Assembly: GCF_009363695.1 (NCBI RefSeq)
Contig: NZ_CP045403.1
Location: 4,023,835-4,087,834 of the forward strand
Length of the DNA stretch: 64,000 nucleotides
Origin: Bacillus sp. THAF10
GTDB lineage: Bacteria > Bacillota > Bacilli > Bacillales > Bacillaceae_I
Direction: 5' to 3'
Shown: piece by piece, positions 24,124 through 33,576 of the stretch
Layout: each line of letters starts with the position of its first letter
Numbering within the stretch: position 1 is the stretch's first letter
Position numbers and translations under genes: made by a program
The notes under the pieces: generated by a model
Seen by the model: the letters and a program-made list of their open reading frames with translations, nothing else
What the model was told of the DNA's origin: nothing
Databases searched by the model: none

Positions 24124-24168
24124 CCTCAATATAAAGGTAAGGGATTTTCCCGTACCTTTATATTGAGG
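24124..24168. repeat. Perfect 16-bp stem palindrome in a gene-free stretch
   Basis: CCTCAATATAAAGGTA (24124-24139) is the exact reverse complement of 24153-24168; inside, GGG (24141-24143) pairs with CCC (24149-24151) around ATTTT. There is no T run on either side, so it is not a standard terminator. The surrounding 23812-24617 has no gene. A minus-strand fragment ending in SVEQEKEKIDLFAAQYN and a stop (about 24356-24415) hints at decayed coding sequence. Confidence 0.65.
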
Positions 24169-24617
24169 AAATGGTTCTATCCTACTTTATTTGATCGTTC
24201 CTTATAATATTGCTTCTCGTAAAGGAAAAATTGTATTTACTAAGTTAAGAATTTATAAAGAAAGGCCTATTCCCTCTGTTTTTTGGGGAGGGATTTGGCT
24301 TTTGATTATCCACAAACACGTCGATTGTTGAAGATCACATTAATCTATTGAATCGTATCGTTGTACTGCGCAGCAAATAGATCTATTTTCTCTTTTTCTT
24401 GTTCAACAGAAGTTAAGTTGAAGAAGAGAATCTTTTCATTATTTGTTACAAGGTTTTAATTGTACTTCTATCGTAGTTCCAATTAACATTTAACCCTTTT
24501 ATTACCTGTACTTTTTCAAGGGAAAATTTTCGATGGGGGAATTACATAAAAACCACCTGTAATTAGTTTTTAGGCTAATTTCTCTATTAAGTCCACAATT
24601 TGTTTCTAATTTAGTAG

Positions 24618-25088
24618 CTAGAATAGGTTTATTTTATTTCTTTCCTCGTAGCTAAATCCCGGCATTTTAGCTGCTTTACGCAGTATCATTCCATTCATTT
24701 TATTATATATAATAAAATCTTTATCCTTCAAATTTGCATAGAAGGTGTACGCCATTTGTGTTTCTTCGTCCCAACTGTTCCATAAACTTGGGCTTAATAC
24801 CATATTTTCAGAATACAATGGTAATATAAGAGATATATAAAACTTCACTTTATCTATAGGTGAACTTTGTAATTGATTAAATAAGTCTATGTAAATTACT
24901 TTTTCGCTGTCTAAGCAACTTAATAAGATGTAAGAATGCCCTTTCTCTGGAATTGCTGTAATAGCAAGGCGATGAAAAACCCCTTTAACCTTATTTTTAA
25001 TTTTCTTTCCATTCAAATCATAGTCAGGAGCAACATATGCATAATTTTCAAAATTAATTTGCTCTGGTATTTTATGTGGAAATTTTTA
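24618..25088 (-). pseudogene. 5'-truncated hypothetical gene
   Basis: A minus-strand frame of about 156 codons that stays open to 25088, where it meets the recombinase remnant without any start or ribosome site. A weak TTG at 25016 would give 132 residues. The protein includes GVFHRLAITAIPEKGHSYIL and WDEETQMAYTFYANLKDKDF. No family is recognised. Two genes abutting head to head with both 5' ends missing points to a deletion at about 25.09 kb. Confidence 0.45.
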
Positions 25089-25092
25089 TAAT

Positions 25093-25740
25093 AAAGGTTC
25101 TTCAGCATGTAAATCAAATTCAATTAGAGCTTACGATGCCGAAGAAATGGTGATTAATCGATTAGTAGGCTTTTTAAGTGATACAAAGCAATTCACTAAA
25201 ACAATTTAAGCTTTAAATAAGCAAACCGTCAAAGCTACCATAGAAACTAAAAATGAATATGAAATTGAAGTCTTAGAACACAAACTAATTGAAGTAAATG
25301 CAATGCAGGAGAGATATATGGAAGCATTTGAAAAAAATCTCTTTCCCGTTGCCATTCTTCAAGAACGTCTACAAAAGATAGCAACAGAAAAAGCGGAATT
25401 AGAACACAAAAGAAATGAACTTAGCATTCACCTAAGTTCATCCGATTCCAAATTTATTTCACCTGATCTGATAAGAATGTTACTAGAAAAGTATATGGAG
25501 GTGTTACAACATGCAACTAGGGATAAGCAAAAGCATCTCTTTCAACTGCTACTAAATAATATCTCTGTTGAACATTTAAAAGGTCACTCCCGCTCCATTG
25601 ATAAGATTACATTAGAATTTGATTTTACCGAAGTTAACATATCTAATACGTTTACGCTTATCCATTTACTTTACCTAGAAGCGGGTGAATTATCAGATTC
25701 AAAAGACACAATGCCTCCTTATCTTCAGATTTTTTTGGCT
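25093..25740 (+). pseudogene. Remnant of a large serine recombinase (C-terminal part)
   Basis: The plus-strand frame starts mid-protein with KGSSACKSNSIRAYDAEEMV, the end of the zinc-ribbon domain of large serine recombinases. It has an in-frame TAA at 25207-25209, then the long coiled coil (EKAELEHKRNELSIHLSS) and the closing beta segment (SIDKITLEFDF). The catalytic and DNA-binding domains are gone. It points at the rlmH 3' end and abuts the attachment site; the frame even runs on antisense into rlmH until 25893. Ccr recombinases that move SCC elements belong to this same superfamily; assignment to Ccr is not possible from the fragment. Confidence 0.75.
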
Positions 25741-25761
25741 CTATTTATGGTACGGTTCCCC
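25741..25761 (-). other. Chromosomal attachment site at the rlmH 3' end
   Basis: The last codons of rlmH: GGGGAACCGTACCATAAA then TAG (Gly-Glu-Pro-Tyr-His-Lys-stop). Copies with 18 of 21 and slightly fewer matches lie at 19978-19998 and 12694-12714. In staphylococci this codon stretch is the integration site of SCC elements. Confidence 0.8.
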
Positions 25762-26220
25762 TCTAGTAATTCTGTATGCTCTGTAAATCTGCTCCAAAAG
25801 GATAAGTTTCATCAACTGATGCGGAAACGTCATTCTCGAGAACGACAGCGTATCATTCGCCCGCTTCATCACATCACCACTCAGGCCCAATGATCCACCA
25901 ATCACAAACGCAATCTTACTCTTCCCATAAGTCGCCAGCCTGTCCATTTCCTTCGCCAGCTCCTCCGAAGAACGCTGCTTCCCTTCAATCGCCAAGGCAA
26001 TCACATGCGTGTCATCCGAAATCTTTCCAAGGATCCGTTCGCCCTCTTTATTTTTCACTTGTTCCATCTCAGCATCGCTCAGTTGCTCTGGTGCTTTTTC
26101 GTCGGGAAGCTCGATAATTTCTATTTTTGCGTAGGCGCTTAAGCGCTTTAAATATTCGTTTATTCCTTGCTTTAGATATTTCTCTTTTAGTTTTCCTATT
26201 GTGATTATTGAGATATTCAC
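25741..26220 (-). CDS. rlmH: 23S rRNA pseudouridine-1915 N3-methyltransferase
   Basis: A 159-residue SPOUT methyltransferase that methylates pseudouridine 1915 in helix 69 of 23S rRNA on assembled ribosomes. The knot and SAM site are in [18 protein letters not shown] and [25 protein letters not shown], ending RGEPYHK. Length equals the family norm. The start is GTG with GGGGATGACAT upstream. Its 3' end doubles as an SCC-type attachment site, and the accessory region starts directly after its stop codon, leaving the coding sequence intact. Confidence 0.97.
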   Translation of the reverse strand: MNISIITIGKLKEKYLKQGINEYLKRLSAYAKIEIIELPDEKAPEQLSDAEMEQVKNKEGERILGKISDDTHVIALAIEGKQRSSEELAKEMDRLATYGKSKIAFVIGGSLGLSGDVMKRANDTLSFSRMTFPHQLMKLILLEQIYRAYRITRGEPYHK

Positions 26221-26303
26221 ATGTCATCCCCGCTTTGCAAACAGTTTATCCACAAAAGTTATCCACATATCAACAATTTCTATCCACATTTAGTGGGCGA
26301 ATA

Positions 26304-26459
26304 TTAGTTCCCCACCATATATATTGCAGCTTGATTACAGAATTCACAGGTTGTTGATAACTTTTCTTCCTCTGGTAGCATTTCTAGTGTTGGTGCTTCT
26401 TCGTGTTGATCTATGTACATTTCCATTGCTAGTTCGATATGCTCGTGACAGCATTTCAT
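26304..26459 (-). CDS. CxxH/CxxC zinc-ribbon-like small protein
   Basis: A 51-residue protein conserved next to rlmH in Bacillus: MKCCHEHIELAMEMYIDQHE at the N-terminus and CEFCNQAAIYMV near the end, giving CxxH and CxxC metal-ligand pairs. The in-frame extension upstream of 26459 is not needed to match the family. Function unknown; likely zinc binding. The gene sits 83 bases upstream of rlmH. Confidence 0.78.
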   Translation of the reverse strand: MKCCHEHIELAMEMYIDQHEEAPTLEMLPEEEKLSTTCEFCNQAAIYMVGN

Positions 26460-26528
26460 CTTATCCACAGTCCTTTCATTTTTCCGATTTCTCATATTAG
26501 GATACCATTTATCCACAAAGTTCAAAAG

Positions 26529-26672
26529 CGGAATGCGCCCGCTTTGCGACGTACAAACTGGACTGAGCCGTATGAGATAAAGAAAACACGAAGAGCGAAG
26601 CGATTCGATGTTGCCTTATCGTAAGGAGGCGAGGGAAGTTTGCTAGTCGCTGGCGCATTGAGCTAGACGTAG
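26529..26672. repeat. Dispersed element with inverted ends (GCGCCCG ... GCTGGCGCATTG)
   Basis: A roughly 145-bp GC-richer block starting GGAATGCGCCCGCTTTGCGA and ending TTGCTAGTCGCTGGCGCATT. A short version with the middle deleted lies at 62591-62643 (AATGCGCCCGTTTTGCTAGT and onwards). It fills the space between the CxxH gene and the htrA terminator region; no gene is seen. Confidence 0.6.
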
Positions 26673-26767
26673 CCACATTTTGTCCAAGTAGTACTTAAGC
26701 TTTACAAATACTCATTAATTAACCGCATGAAAATAGAGGGAAACCCGGCTCGGCTCCCCTCCTATCT

Positions 26768-28015
26768 TTATTCTCCCATCGACTCTTCCGTCAAATCAAC
26801 GGTTGTGGATTGTTTTTCTTTGCCGCGATAGAAGATGACCTCCATTTGGTCGCCTACCTTCTTTTCGTTGTAGAGATGTTTCCTTAAGCCGATTACATCT
26901 TTGACCTCTTCCCCGTCAAGCCCAACAATCACGTCGTATTCCTTCAAACCGGCTTTCCCTGCTGGGGAGTTCGGTGCAACACTTGTGACGTATACGCCGG
27001 CATGGACTTCTTTTGGCAGCTTTAAGGTTTGCTGCCAGTGGTAGCTGGACACATCAGATAAGGAGCCGATGCTAACACCGAAGTATGGTCGTTTTACTTT
27101 TCCGTGCTGCTCGAGGTCGTTGATGATCGGGATGGCTGAGTTGACCGGAATGGCAAGGCCGATTCCTTCTACAGCGCTTTGGGCAATTTTCATCGAGTTG
27201 ATGCCTATCACTTTTCCTTGGATGTTAATGAGTGCGCCGCCGCTGTTACCTGGGTTGATGGCGGCATCGGTTTGCATGACGTCTGCGTGCCAGTCAGGGG
27301 TGCCGTCGCCGTTCACGTCCACTGGAATGCTGCGGTCGGTTCCGGAGATGATACCTTGGGTTACAGATCCTGAGAACTGAAGACCAAGGGGGTTCCCGAT
27401 GGCGATAACAGGCTCACCGGTTCGTACGGTGTCGGAGTTTCCGAAGTCTGCTACCTTGGTGGTCATTTCGTCATCCATGACAAGTACCGCTAAATCTGTT
27501 AGTGGATCTTCGCCAAGTAATTCTGCCGGTACCCTTGTTCCGTCGATGAGACTAACCTCTACCTGCCCTGCACCTGCGATGACGTGGTAGTTGGTGACTA
27601 CATAGGCTTTTCCATTGTCTTTTTTATAGATGACGCCAGAGCCTGTTCCTGCTTCGCCTTCTTCGTCCTGTTCGGCCTCGGTGTCATTGTAGAAGCTGGC
27701 GTTTTGCATGTTGATGACGCCGACTACTGCTTCTGCTACTTGGTCGACTGCCTTGGTGACGGCGGATTCAACATTTACCGAGACATTGCGAATTTCCGCT
27801 GTTGTGCCGCCTTCTCCTGGTTCTGGGAGGGTTTGGCCGGACTCTGTTTGATTTTGCCTGACATCTGGTGTTGCTCGGTTAGAGAGTGCTGGAAAGGCGA
27901 CAAATAATAGCAGGGCCGCCAATATGAATCCTACTAATCCAGGTATAAAAAATCTTCCTCTGTTTCCTTTTTGCTTTTTGAATTTAAAACGATCTTGGTT
28001 GTCGTAATAGCCCAT
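26768..28015 (-). CDS. htrA: HtrA/DegP-type serine protease (YyxA/YycK-like)
   Basis: A 415-residue S1C protease of surface protein quality control. A cytoplasmic start with GYYDNQDRFKFKK precedes one membrane segment (about residues 24-44). The protease domain has the triad His in VVTNYHVIAGAG, Asp in DLAVLVMDDE and Ser in NPGNSGGALIN. A PDZ domain covers about residues 310-405 (AGLKEYDVIVGLDGEEV). The start at 28015 has GAAAGGAAG; the in-frame GTG or TTG codons upstream do not. Last gene of the walRKHIJ-htrA cluster, as in B. subtilis. Confidence 0.93.
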   Translation of the reverse strand: MGYYDNQDRFKFKKQKGNRGRFFIPGLVGFILAALLLFVAFPALSNRATPDVRQNQTESGQTLPEPGEGGTTAEIRNVSVNVESAVTKAVDQVAEAVVGVINMQNASFYNDTEAEQDEEGEAGTGSGVIYKKDNGKAYVVTNYHVIAGAGQVEVSLIDGTRVPAELLGEDPLTDLAVLVMDDEMTTKVADFGNSDTVRTGEPVIAIGNPLGLQFSGSVTQGIISGTDRSIPVDVNGDGTPDWHADVMQTDAAINPGNSGGALINIQGKVIGINSMKIAQSAVEGIGLAIPVNSAIPIINDLEQHGKVKRPYFGVSIGSLSDVSSYHWQQTLKLPKEVHAGVYVTSVAPNSPAGKAGLKEYDVIVGLDGEEVKDVIGLRKHLYNEKKVGDQMEVIFYRGKEKQSTTVDLTEESMGE

Positions 28016-28065
28016 GATGATCTTCCTTTCTGTCACAGCGATGTCCAACAACCCACTCGCTTTCT

Positions 28066-28118
28066 GTAACAGTCAAAAAGGCAAAAAGAAAGGCGCTATA
28101 AGCCTAAGACTGTTACAC
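28066..28118. repeat. Inverted repeat between walJ and htrA
   Basis: TGTAACAGTC near 28068 pairs with GACTGTTACA ending near 28118, with an inner AGGC/GCCT pair. On the minus strand the inner stem is followed by TTTCTTTTT. It overlaps the walJ stop and could reduce read-through into htrA. Confidence 0.5.
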
Positions 28119-28907
28119 GAAAGCTAGCGCAGTTGGAACTTTTGGGTCTGTATCGTACAATTCCACTTGCTCGCCCACCATGACTCCTTGAGTGGCGAGG
28201 GTTTGTTGTACAGACATTCTCGCTAGATCTTTCATGTTATTATCTTGACTTAAATGCGCCAAATAAATACGTTTTGTTTTGTCGCCCATCACATCTGCCA
28301 TCGCAAGGGCTGCGTCTTCGTTGGATACGTGGCCGACATCACTGAGGATACGGCGTTTGATGCTCCATGGGTAATGTCCCATTTGCAGCATTTGCACGTC
28401 ATGATTGCTTTCAAATACATAGGCATCAGCGTTCGAGATGATGCCCTTCATGCGGTCGCTCACATAACCGGTGTCGGTGATGACGACGACTTTTTTATCT
28501 CCCTGGTGGAACGAGTAGAACATGGGCTCGGCTGCATCATGGGAGACGCCAAAGGATTGGATGTCCAGGTTACCAAAGCTTTTTACTTGTTCGATTTCAA
28601 AATGAAATTTTTGCTCGGTTGGGATGACACCGACTAGTCCGTCCATCGCCTTCCAGGTTTTTTCGTTCGCATAGATCGGCAGCTTATATTTTCGCGCCAA
28701 CACGCCGAGTCCTTTTATATGGTCACTGTGCTCATGGGTGACCAAAATCCCCGATAGGTCTTCTATTTTTTTCCCTATCTTTGTAAACAGTTCTTGCATT
28801 TTTTTGCCGCTCAAACCAGCATCAATTAAAATAGAATGCTCCTCTGTTGCGACATAAATTGCATTTCCTGTGCTGCCGCTTGCTAGCACGCTAAAATGCA
28901 GGCTCAT
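28113..28907 (-). CDS. walJ: WalJ (YycJ) metallo-beta-lactamase-fold protein
   Basis: A 264-residue metallo-beta-lactamase-fold phosphodiesterase. The metal motif is [11 protein letters not shown], with further ligands in SHDAAEPM and VITDTGYVS. YycJ homologues act as 5'-exonuclease-like enzymes that link replication to cell-wall control by the WalRK system. It follows walI by six bases and is followed by htrA, the conserved order. Length is normal. Confidence 0.94.
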   Translation of the reverse strand: MSLHFSVLASGSTGNAIYVATEEHSILIDAGLSGKKMQELFTKIGKKIEDLSGILVTHEHSDHIKGLGVLARKYKLPIYANEKTWKAMDGLVGVIPTEQKFHFEIEQVKSFGNLDIQSFGVSHDAAEPMFYSFHQGDKKVVVITDTGYVSDRMKGIISNADAYVFESNHDVQMLQMGHYPWSIKRRILSDVGHVSNEDAALAMADVMGDKTKRIYLAHLSQDNNMKDLARMSVQQTLATQGVMVGEQVELYDTDPKVPTALAFV

Positions 28908-28913
28908 GTCACT

Positions 28914-29705
28914 TCACTCCAATGTTCTAGTTTCTTTTCTAATAGTCGATCCCTCAAATGCATTGACAAAGATGTCCTGATTATCGTTGATGACAATATG
29001 CCAGGTTGGTATTAACACATGCGAGTTGGTGGAGTCTAGCAGGGTAAAATAGCCAAGCTCCATATGACCAACATGACTTCTTGGTCGTAGGTCTCCTCTT
29101 TTATAGAGGTTTTCTAGCGTATCAATAACCGGAATAACATCCTGCTCTACGTCCATTTTTTCTAGGTTGGTGATAAACGTCTGTTCATAGGAGGTAATTT
29201 CTTTTAATTCATTCAGATACAGCTTTACCATTCCGTTTGAATTGCGGAAAATATCCTTGCCATCATACTTTTGGAAGAAGGTTAAGGTATTGTCTTGTGG
29301 GTCTAATCCCCAGAATGAATAGTCCTCTGCAAACAAGACTTGATCTTGGAAAATGGTGTTTAAGCGTTGGTTCGTATTTGATTCCGGCAGCTTTAACGGT
29401 TCTTCTAAAGATGCTAAAAGCTTTGTTTCCTCCACGCGCTCCACCGTCTGTCCTTTGTCTTGCAGAGTAGCTACATCTTCATCCGAGAAAATATAACTAT
29501 TTCCACTTATATAGCTTTGTTTGGAAGGCGTTTTTGGCAGCTCTGCATAGGTGATTTCATCGATTTGAAATTGTTCTTCTAAGGACGATTCTGCCAACAG
29601 CTCGAGGTGGCTGCGGTCTCTTTTTTCGATGATTCTTGCACCAAGAAAAATATTTAGAATGAGAAACGTAATGATAAAGATGGTTTTTGTCTTTCTCCAA
29701 TCCAT
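28914..29705 (-). CDS. walI: WalI (YycI) regulator of WalK
   Basis: A 263-residue single-pass membrane protein with an N-terminal segment at residues 7-24 (TIFIITFLILNIFLGARI) and an extracytoplasmic YycH/YycI-like domain. With WalH it forms a complex that controls the WalK kinase through its membrane helix. It lies three bases after the walH stop. Sequence divergence from B. subtilis is usual for this gene. Confidence 0.92.
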   Translation of the reverse strand: MDWRKTKTIFIITFLILNIFLGARIIEKRDRSHLELLAESSLEEQFQIDEITYAELPKTPSKQSYISGNSYIFSDEDVATLQDKGQTVERVEETKLLASLEEPLKLPESNTNQRLNTIFQDQVLFAEDYSFWGLDPQDNTLTFFQKYDGKDIFRNSNGMVKLYLNELKEITSYEQTFITNLEKMDVEQDVIPVIDTLENLYKRGDLRPRSHVGHMELGYFTLLDSTNSHVLIPTWHIVINDNQDIFVNAFEGSTIRKETRTLE

Positions 29706-29708
29706 CTC

Positions 29709-31043
29709 CTACCTTCCTCCTTCCAGGTCATCATTATCTGATAGAGTAATTTTTGACCATGAGTTTCCATCTGAGTAGATCCACACTGGCTCAAGAACGA
29801 GAATTCCATTTGAATTAGGATCCTTCTTTAAGTCGTACCCAACTCTAAGGACTTCGATTTTACTAATATCGATGTTCGCCTGCTGCAAATGGCGAATCAC
29901 TCTGTTACCTGAAGGAAGCTCTTTTGTATCTTTAATGATTTCCAGACCAAACTCAAAAGATGGGCGAACATACTCACGAAGCTCATTGTTGCGCCAGGAT
30001 TGGGTAATTGCCGCCACTCCCTCAGGATCCAAATTCACAATAGGGTAATCCCCTTTGTACATTCGAAAGGTTACCGTATGTTCAATCGGACTACGGCTCC
30101 AGCTATCAAGATTGTACGTTTCAATCGGCCCAGACCAGCCAGCATGCTCATTCACAAAGTCGATGCCGCGTTCAATGACGTTAAAATCAATATTGTTCCC
30201 CATGCGCGTATTACCAGGATTCACGTACTGCAGCTTTAAATCCTGCGAAAACACTCGCAGTAGTCGCGAATCGTCCCGGTAAACCTCGCCATCAAATAAT
30301 TGATCATTGGTCACAATGCTCGGGTCATCGAACAAGGCATTTTTAAAGTCCTCAGGGTTTAGCTGATCAATATAATAGTTATAGGAACTCATTTTCTGTT
30401 CATCTTTTGTTGAAAGCGCAGGGTAAAATAAATATTTGCCCTCCCGATTTTCAATGGAAAGATACACAGGTAGGGTTCTCCCTGTTTGATAAAAGTTTCG
30501 TTCAAGCTCACTTAATACCAGGTTTTGCACTTTTGCTTGGTAGACCTGTTGCTCTTCGTAATTCACCAAATAAATGACAGGTTCCTCAGCTGAGGCTGCA
30601 TCAAAATCCACGACGATACGGCTGATTGTCACATTGATTTCATTGTCTGAAAACCCGGTTAAATAGCGGAGCGTTGGCATCGGAATATCATCTGGAAACA
30701 CAATCTCCATCTTTCTGTTTCCATGCATGAACTCATCAAAACGGCTTTGATTGATATTCATGTATTCAATATCGAATAAATTCCAGCGTTTAAATTCCTC
30801 GAGAAAGCGCGACACATCAATGGTGCCATGATGCTCTTCTGCGTAATGAAACAAAAGCATCGTTGGTTGTATGAGCTTACCGCTCTCCAGTGTCTCACTG
30901 ATTTGCACGTCGCTAATAACCCGCTCACTGTCGATATAATCAAAGTCAGGCTGATAGGTCCATAAGTTCCAAGTAAGAACTAAGCTCATAATCACAAGGA
31001 TTGTCAGTATTAAGGATTTCATATTTTCATATTTCATGACCAT
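29709..31043 (-). CDS. walH: WalH (YycH) regulator of WalK
   Basis: A 444-residue protein with one N-terminal membrane helix (about residues 8-26) and a large extracytoplasmic YycH domain. It interacts with WalI and WalK to adjust kinase output. Its start overlaps the walK stop by ten bases, so the two are coupled. Gene order walR-walK-walH-walI-walJ is conserved. Confidence 0.93.
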   Translation of the reverse strand: MVMKYENMKSLILTILVIMSLVLTWNLWTYQPDFDYIDSERVISDVQISETLESGKLIQPTMLLFHYAEEHHGTIDVSRFLEEFKRWNLFDIEYMNINQSRFDEFMHGNRKMEIVFPDDIPMPTLRYLTGFSDNEINVTISRIVVDFDAASAEEPVIYLVNYEEQQVYQAKVQNLVLSELERNFYQTGRTLPVYLSIENREGKYLFYPALSTKDEQKMSSYNYYIDQLNPEDFKNALFDDPSIVTNDQLFDGEVYRDDSRLLRVFSQDLKLQYVNPGNTRMGNNIDFNVIERGIDFVNEHAGWSGPIETYNLDSWSRSPIEHTVTFRMYKGDYPIVNLDPEGVAAITQSWRNNELREYVRPSFEFGLEIIKDTKELPSGNRVIRHLQQANIDISKIEVLRVGYDLKKDPNSNGILVLEPVWIYSDGNSWSKITLSDNDDLEGGR

Positions 31044-32869
31044 TCATCCTCTTGTTCTTCTTCAGAGATTGGCAAGGTAAAGTAAATGGTGGTCCCTTTT
31101 CCTTCCTCACTGGAAGCCCAAATATCGCCATCATGAGCTTGTATCATCTCTTTTGCGATCGCCAATCCTAAGCCTGTCCCACCTAGCATTCTGGTTCTCG
31201 CCTTATCCACCCGGTAAAAGCGTTCAAATATTTTATGAATATCGCCTTTTGGAATACCAACACCTTGATCGCTGATGCTCACTAGGATTTGATGTTCCGT
31301 TTCCTCGATATCCACCGTAAATTTAATGGTGCCACCTTCTGGAGAATACTTCATCGCATTGGAAATAATATTATCGAGCACTTGCGTAATCTTGTCGGTA
31401 TCTAAAGAAACGAAGATTTCCTCTTTTGGAAGGCTTCTTACAAACGTAACGTTTTGAGATTTCGAGAGCTCAAAACGATCAATAATTCGGTTGAAAAAGG
31501 CAATAAAGTCAACGCGATCCTTGTAAAATTGATAGTCTTTTGAATCCATTTTTGATAATTGCAACAAGTCATTAACAAGGCGAATCATTCGTTCGGTTTC
31601 TGTTTGCGTCACATCTAAGAATCTTGGTGCAATTTCTTCGTCCTTCCACGCTCCTTCTGCGAGTGCGTCCAGATAACTACGCATTGTTGTCAGTGGCGTA
31701 CGGAGCTCATGAGATACATTGGCAACAAATTCGCGTCGTTCCTCATCAATTTTTTCCTGCTCGGTAATATCATGTAAAACGGTAATGAGACCATTAACAA
31801 AGCCAGTTTCCTTCTGAATAATAGAGTTGCTGGCTCTTAGGATATATGGTTTTTTATCGGTACTGAAGTCTAAGATGAGTGATTCTTGTTCTGAAACGAG
31901 GAGTTCAAATGTATGCGTATCTTCTATCCCAAGAACTTCAATGATGGATTTATTCAGCACGGTTTCACGTGAAACATTCAGCATGCCAAGTGCAGGCTCA
32001 TTAATAAGGATAATCCTACCCTTTCTGTCTGTGGCAAGTACGCCATCGGTCATATGGGCGAGAACAGAGCTAAGCTTTCTTCGCTCTCCTTCTGTCGTTG
32101 CCTGTGCCTCTTGTAGCTTCTTCGTTAGGTTGTTAAAAGAAAGAGCAAGCTGCCCAATTTCATCATTTCCATAGATTTTAACCTTCCTGGAAAAGTTCCC
32201 TCGTGCCATTTCCAGCGCTTGCTTTCTCATATCAGACATTGGTCGTGTAATGGTTTGCGCAAGCAGCACACCTAGAACAGCAGTCAGAGCAAGAGCGAGC
32301 GTCGTTCCTGTAGCAAAAATACTATTAATCTGCCGCATCTGCTCGTACACTTTTTCCATCGACGCCTCGATGTAGATGGCACCAATGACATCCTGATTAT
32401 TTGATTTGACTGGACTAGCAATCAATAAATATCGATTGAGTGTGGGGGGATGAACCGCCATTTTTTCTTGCACTTCTTCTACAGCTAAAGCCCGTTTGAT
32501 TAGAAGCTGCGTGGTTCTTTTTCCAACACTCGTTTGATTGTAGGGATTGGACGTCCCAAGAACCGTGCTTTTATTGTTCGTGATTCTGATTTCCGCTATA
32601 TCATCCATCTTCACGTCCTGAAGCACGGTACGGATATCTTCTTCAATGGTTGGCGTCGTGTCATCCCGCTGTTTTTTCAGCTCTTGCTCAATACTATAAG
32701 CAAGAACATTGATTCGTTCTCTATAAGAGGTTTTAAAGTTATCCACCAGCTGACTTTCTAGCTTACTAACAAAATACACCCCGATAATTTGCATTGCCAC
32801 TAAAATAAGCAACACATAAATCAACACAAACTTTAAGTGAATGGATCGAAAAAAACCTACTTTTTTCAT
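31034..32869 (-). CDS. walK: WalK sensor histidine kinase
   Basis: A 611-residue essential kinase that governs cell-wall turnover. Layout: membrane helix 1 (about 10-33), extracellular sensor (to about 183), membrane helix 2 with the TRPMSDMR start of HAMP, an intracellular PAS domain (about 265-370), the phospho-acceptor region VANVSHELRTPLTTMRSYLD with His near residue 390, and the HATPase domain (SNAMKYSPEGG, SDQGVGIPKGD, GGTGLGLAIAKEM). The start at 32869 gives exactly the B. subtilis length. An in-frame extension to 32932 would overlap walR and lacks a ribosome site. A parS site is embedded in the gene. Confidence 0.96.
   Translation of the reverse strand: MKKVGFFRSIHLKFVLIYVLLILVAMQIIGVYFVSKLESQLVDNFKTSYRERINVLAYSIEQELKKQRDDTTPTIEEDIRTVLQDVKMDDIAEIRITNNKSTVLGTSNPYNQTSVGKRTTQLLIKRALAVEEVQEKMAVHPPTLNRYLLIASPVKSNNQDVIGAIYIEASMEKVYEQMRQINSIFATGTTLALALTAVLGVLLAQTITRPMSDMRKQALEMARGNFSRKVKIYGNDEIGQLALSFNNLTKKLQEAQATTEGERRKLSSVLAHMTDGVLATDRKGRIILINEPALGMLNVSRETVLNKSIIEVLGIEDTHTFELLVSEQESLILDFSTDKKPYILRASNSIIQKETGFVNGLITVLHDITEQEKIDEERREFVANVSHELRTPLTTMRSYLDALAEGAWKDEEIAPRFLDVTQTETERMIRLVNDLLQLSKMDSKDYQFYKDRVDFIAFFNRIIDRFELSKSQNVTFVRSLPKEEIFVSLDTDKITQVLDNIISNAMKYSPEGGTIKFTVDIEETEHQILVSISDQGVGIPKGDIHKIFERFYRVDKARTRMLGGTGLGLAIAKEMIQAHDGDIWASSEEGKGTTIYFTLPISEEEQEDEWS
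31962..31977. promoter_or_regulatory. parS: parS site inside walK
   Basis: GGTTTCACGTGAAACA on the plus strand: 15 of 16 positions of the parS consensus TGTTNCACGTGAAACA, with the palindromic core GTTTCACGTGAAAC intact. It is a candidate ParB nucleation site. Confidence 0.75.
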
Positions 32870-32874
32870 GAACC

Positions 32875-33576
32875 TTATTCCTGCTCCGTTTGTCGCAGGT
32901 AATAGCCAACTCCTCTTCTTGTTACAATCCACGTTGGATGAGAAGGATTGTCTTCAATTTTTTCACGTAGGCGGCGCACCGTCACATCCACTGTTCGCAC
33001 ATCTCCATAATAATCATAGCCCCAAACCGTCTGAAGCAGATGCTCTCTCGTCATCACTTGTCCAATATGCTTAGCAAGATAGTGAAGAAGCTCAAATTCA
33101 CGGTGTGTCAGCTCAATCATATCCCCGCGCTTTGTTACCATATACGCATCCGGGTGAATCACAAGGGAGCCAATGGCGATTTCAGATGGCTCTTCCGCAT
33201 CGGAAGTTTTTTGCTGGTGGCGACGTAAATTCGCTTTCACACGAGCAATCAATTCTCGCGTACTAAAAGGCTTGGTAACATAATCGTCCGCTCCAAGCTC
33301 CAGGCCTAAAACTTTATCGATCTCAGAATCCTTCGCCGTTAACATAATGATGGGCATTTCATACTTTTTACGAACTTCTCTGCACACTTCCATGCCATCT
33401 CGTTGCGGCAGCATGATATCAAGCAAAATCAAATCAGGCTTTACTTCTTCTACCTTATTGACAGCTTCCTCTCCATCGTACGCGCAATGCACTTCATAGC
33501 CCTCTTTTTGAAGGTTGAATTTTAATATATCTGCAATTGGTTTTTCATCGTCTACCACTAATATCTTCTTTTCCAT
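32875..33576 (-). CDS. walR: WalR response regulator
   Basis: A 233-residue OmpR-family regulator. Receiver domain residues 4-115 carry DDEKP, the phospho-acceptor Asp in LILLDIMLP (about residue 53), MLTAKDSE and YVTKPFS. The winged-helix DNA-binding domain ends with [15 protein letters not shown] and [10 protein letters not shown]. It controls autolysins and other wall genes with WalK. First gene of the cluster. Confidence 0.97.
   Translation of the reverse strand: MEKKILVVDDEKPIADILKFNLQKEGYEVHCAYDGEEAVNKVEEVKPDLILLDIMLPQRDGMEVCREVRKKYEMPIIMLTAKDSEIDKVLGLELGADDYVTKPFSTRELIARVKANLRRHQQKTSDAEEPSEIAIGSLVIHPDAYMVTKRGDMIELTHREFELLHYLAKHIGQVMTREHLLQTVWGYDYYGDVRTVDVTVRRLREKIEDNPSHPTWIVTRRGVGYYLRQTEQE

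Noticed and set aside
25741..25893. Continuation of the recombinase frame as real protein
   Set aside because: It is antisense to the conserved rlmH gene; only the part before 25741 resembles the recombinase family.
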